Assembly (NCBI GenBank): GCA_030145965.1
Contig: JASKZT010000295.1
Span: 1-5,263, forward strand
Source of the DNA: Ornithinimicrobium sp.
GTDB lineage: Bacteria > Actinomycetota > Actinomycetes > Actinomycetales > Dermatophilaceae
DNA: 5,263 nucleotides
Direction: 5' to 3'
Shown: piece after piece, positions 5,095 to 5,263 of the stretch
How positions within the stretch are numbered: the stretch's first letter is position 1
Layout of the letters: the number at the start of each line of letters is the position of its first letter
Notes under the pieces: generated by a model
What the model saw: only the letters and a program-made list of their open reading frames with translations
Told to the model about the DNA's origin: nothing
Database searches by the model: none
Made by a program: the position numbers and the translations under genes

Positions 5095-5113
5095 GCATCC
5101 CATTGTGGGATGC
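5095..5113. promoter_or_regulatory. Palindromic operator of the ribbon-helix-helix antitoxin gene
   Basis: GCATCCCATTGTGGGATGC has perfect 8-bp arms around TTG and ends 7 bp before the -10 element at 5121. ATGCTCA is also repeated directly at 5110-5116 and 5122-5128, a 12-bp step that suits stacked ribbon-helix-helix dimers. Antitoxins of this kind usually repress their own operon, so this is the likely binding site. Confidence 0.6.
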
Positions 5114-5120
5114 TCAATGG

Positions 5121-5126
5121 TATGCT
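5121..5126 (+). promoter_or_regulatory. -10 element (TATGCT) of the antitoxin gene, leaderless type
   Basis: TATGCT is close to the TATAAT consensus and ends 6 nt before the ATG at 5133. There is no Shine-Dalgarno sequence (the gap is CACGGC). A local promoter argues that the gene at 5133 is separate from the Phd fragment in the same frame. Confidence 0.55.
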
Positions 5127-5132
5127 CACGGC

Positions 5133-5263
5133 ATGACGACACAGATCGCGGTACGGCTCCCTGACGAGATGGTTCGCTTTTTGGACCGGAGCGTCTCCAG
5201 TGGCAAGGCTGCCAGCCGAGCCGCGCTGGTGGCCGCGGCCCTAGAGCGCGAGATGCGCCTTCA
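5133..5263 (+). CDS. Ribbon-helix-helix antitoxin, MazE/ParD-like (3' end outside window)
   Basis: The first 43 residues form a complete ribbon-helix-helix domain: the DNA-contacting strand MTTQIAVRLP (1-10), helix A DEMVRFLDRSVSSG (11-24), and helix B ASRAALVAAALEREMRL (27-43). This matches short antitoxins of type II systems in actinobacteria, whose disordered C-terminal half (outside the window) wraps the toxin. Many with this N-terminus precede a MazF/PemK-type endoribonuclease, so a toxin gene is expected immediately downstream, though a PIN or ParE toxin is possible. The ATG at 5133 starts exactly at the domain and follows a good -10 element and a palindrome, which suggests autorepression. 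Codon use (TTT, TTG, GTA, CTA) is less GC-biased than the genes left of 4736, in keeping with transfer on the element. Confidence 0.82.
   Translation, partial: MTTQIAVRLPDEMVRFLDRSVSSGKAASRAALVAAALEREMRL

Larger units (their letters stand above)
4784..5263. mobile_element. Left end of a tRNA-integrated element (continues past the window)
   Basis: The inner boundary is set by where tRNA-Arg similarity stops. Right of it the base composition is visibly less GC-biased, with codons such as TTT, TTG, CTA and GTA that are rare to the left, and the content changes to toxin-antitoxin genes and a remnant, common cargo of integrative elements. No integrase is in view; since the tRNA would be rebuilt at the opposite end, the integrase is likely there. 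Whether this is a prophage, an integrative conjugative element or a plain genomic island cannot be told. Confidence 0.65.

Noticed and set aside
4926..5129. A 67-residue minus-strand frame (starts MSIPLSIPQWDAPL).
   Set aside because: It is antisense to the Phd-like fragment, whose plus-strand translation matches a known family; no ribosome site or promoter supports it.
1..5263. A CRISPR array or a defence or biosynthetic gene cluster.
   Set aside because: No regularly spaced repeats are present, and the genes seen do not form such a system apart from the partial toxin-antitoxin content at the right end.

Overview
The window looks like chromosomal DNA from a high-GC Gram-positive (Actinomycetota). 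GC is very high, third codon positions are almost all G or C, GTG starts are common, and the cold-shock protein is the 67-residue actinobacterial type. Several start codons sit only 6-7 nt after a TAnnnT -10 hexamer, the pattern of leaderless mRNAs common in this phylum. I cannot fix the genus; a Kineosporiales or Micrococcales relative would fit.

Left part (1-1320): an MFS exporter of the YbfB/YjiJ type runs leftward off the window, and a TetR-family regulator is read rightward. The 55-bp gap between them holds two tandem near-palindromes, a probable operator controlling both genes. Middle-left (1321-2433): a 137-residue four-helix membrane protein of unknown function (minus strand) converges on the TetR gene. 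A long regulatory stretch with two palindromes follows, then a CspA-type cold-shock gene closed by a strong intrinsic terminator.

Middle-right (2533-4634): a class I SAM-dependent methyltransferase (plus strand) converges on an APH(6)/streptomycin-6-kinase-like phosphotransferase. Upstream of the kinase, on the same strand, is an OsmC-like protein that lacks the family's second cysteine. These look like ordinary chromosomal accessory or housekeeping genes. No pathway links them in an obvious way.

Right end (4736-5263): the most informative part. Only the 3' portion of a tRNA-Arg(CCU) gene is present (anticodon stem to acceptor, minus strand). The D-arm and 5' acceptor strand are replaced by unrelated, less GC-biased DNA. 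This is what the chromosome-side attachment site of an element integrated in a tRNA gene looks like. The element then extends rightward out of the window, and its far end should carry the restored tRNA. Its first ~480 bp hold an imperfect inverted repeat (possible integrase arm sites), a decayed Phd/YefM antitoxin fragment, and the start of a ribbon-helix-helix antitoxin gene with its own palindromic operator. The toxin is presumably just past the window end.
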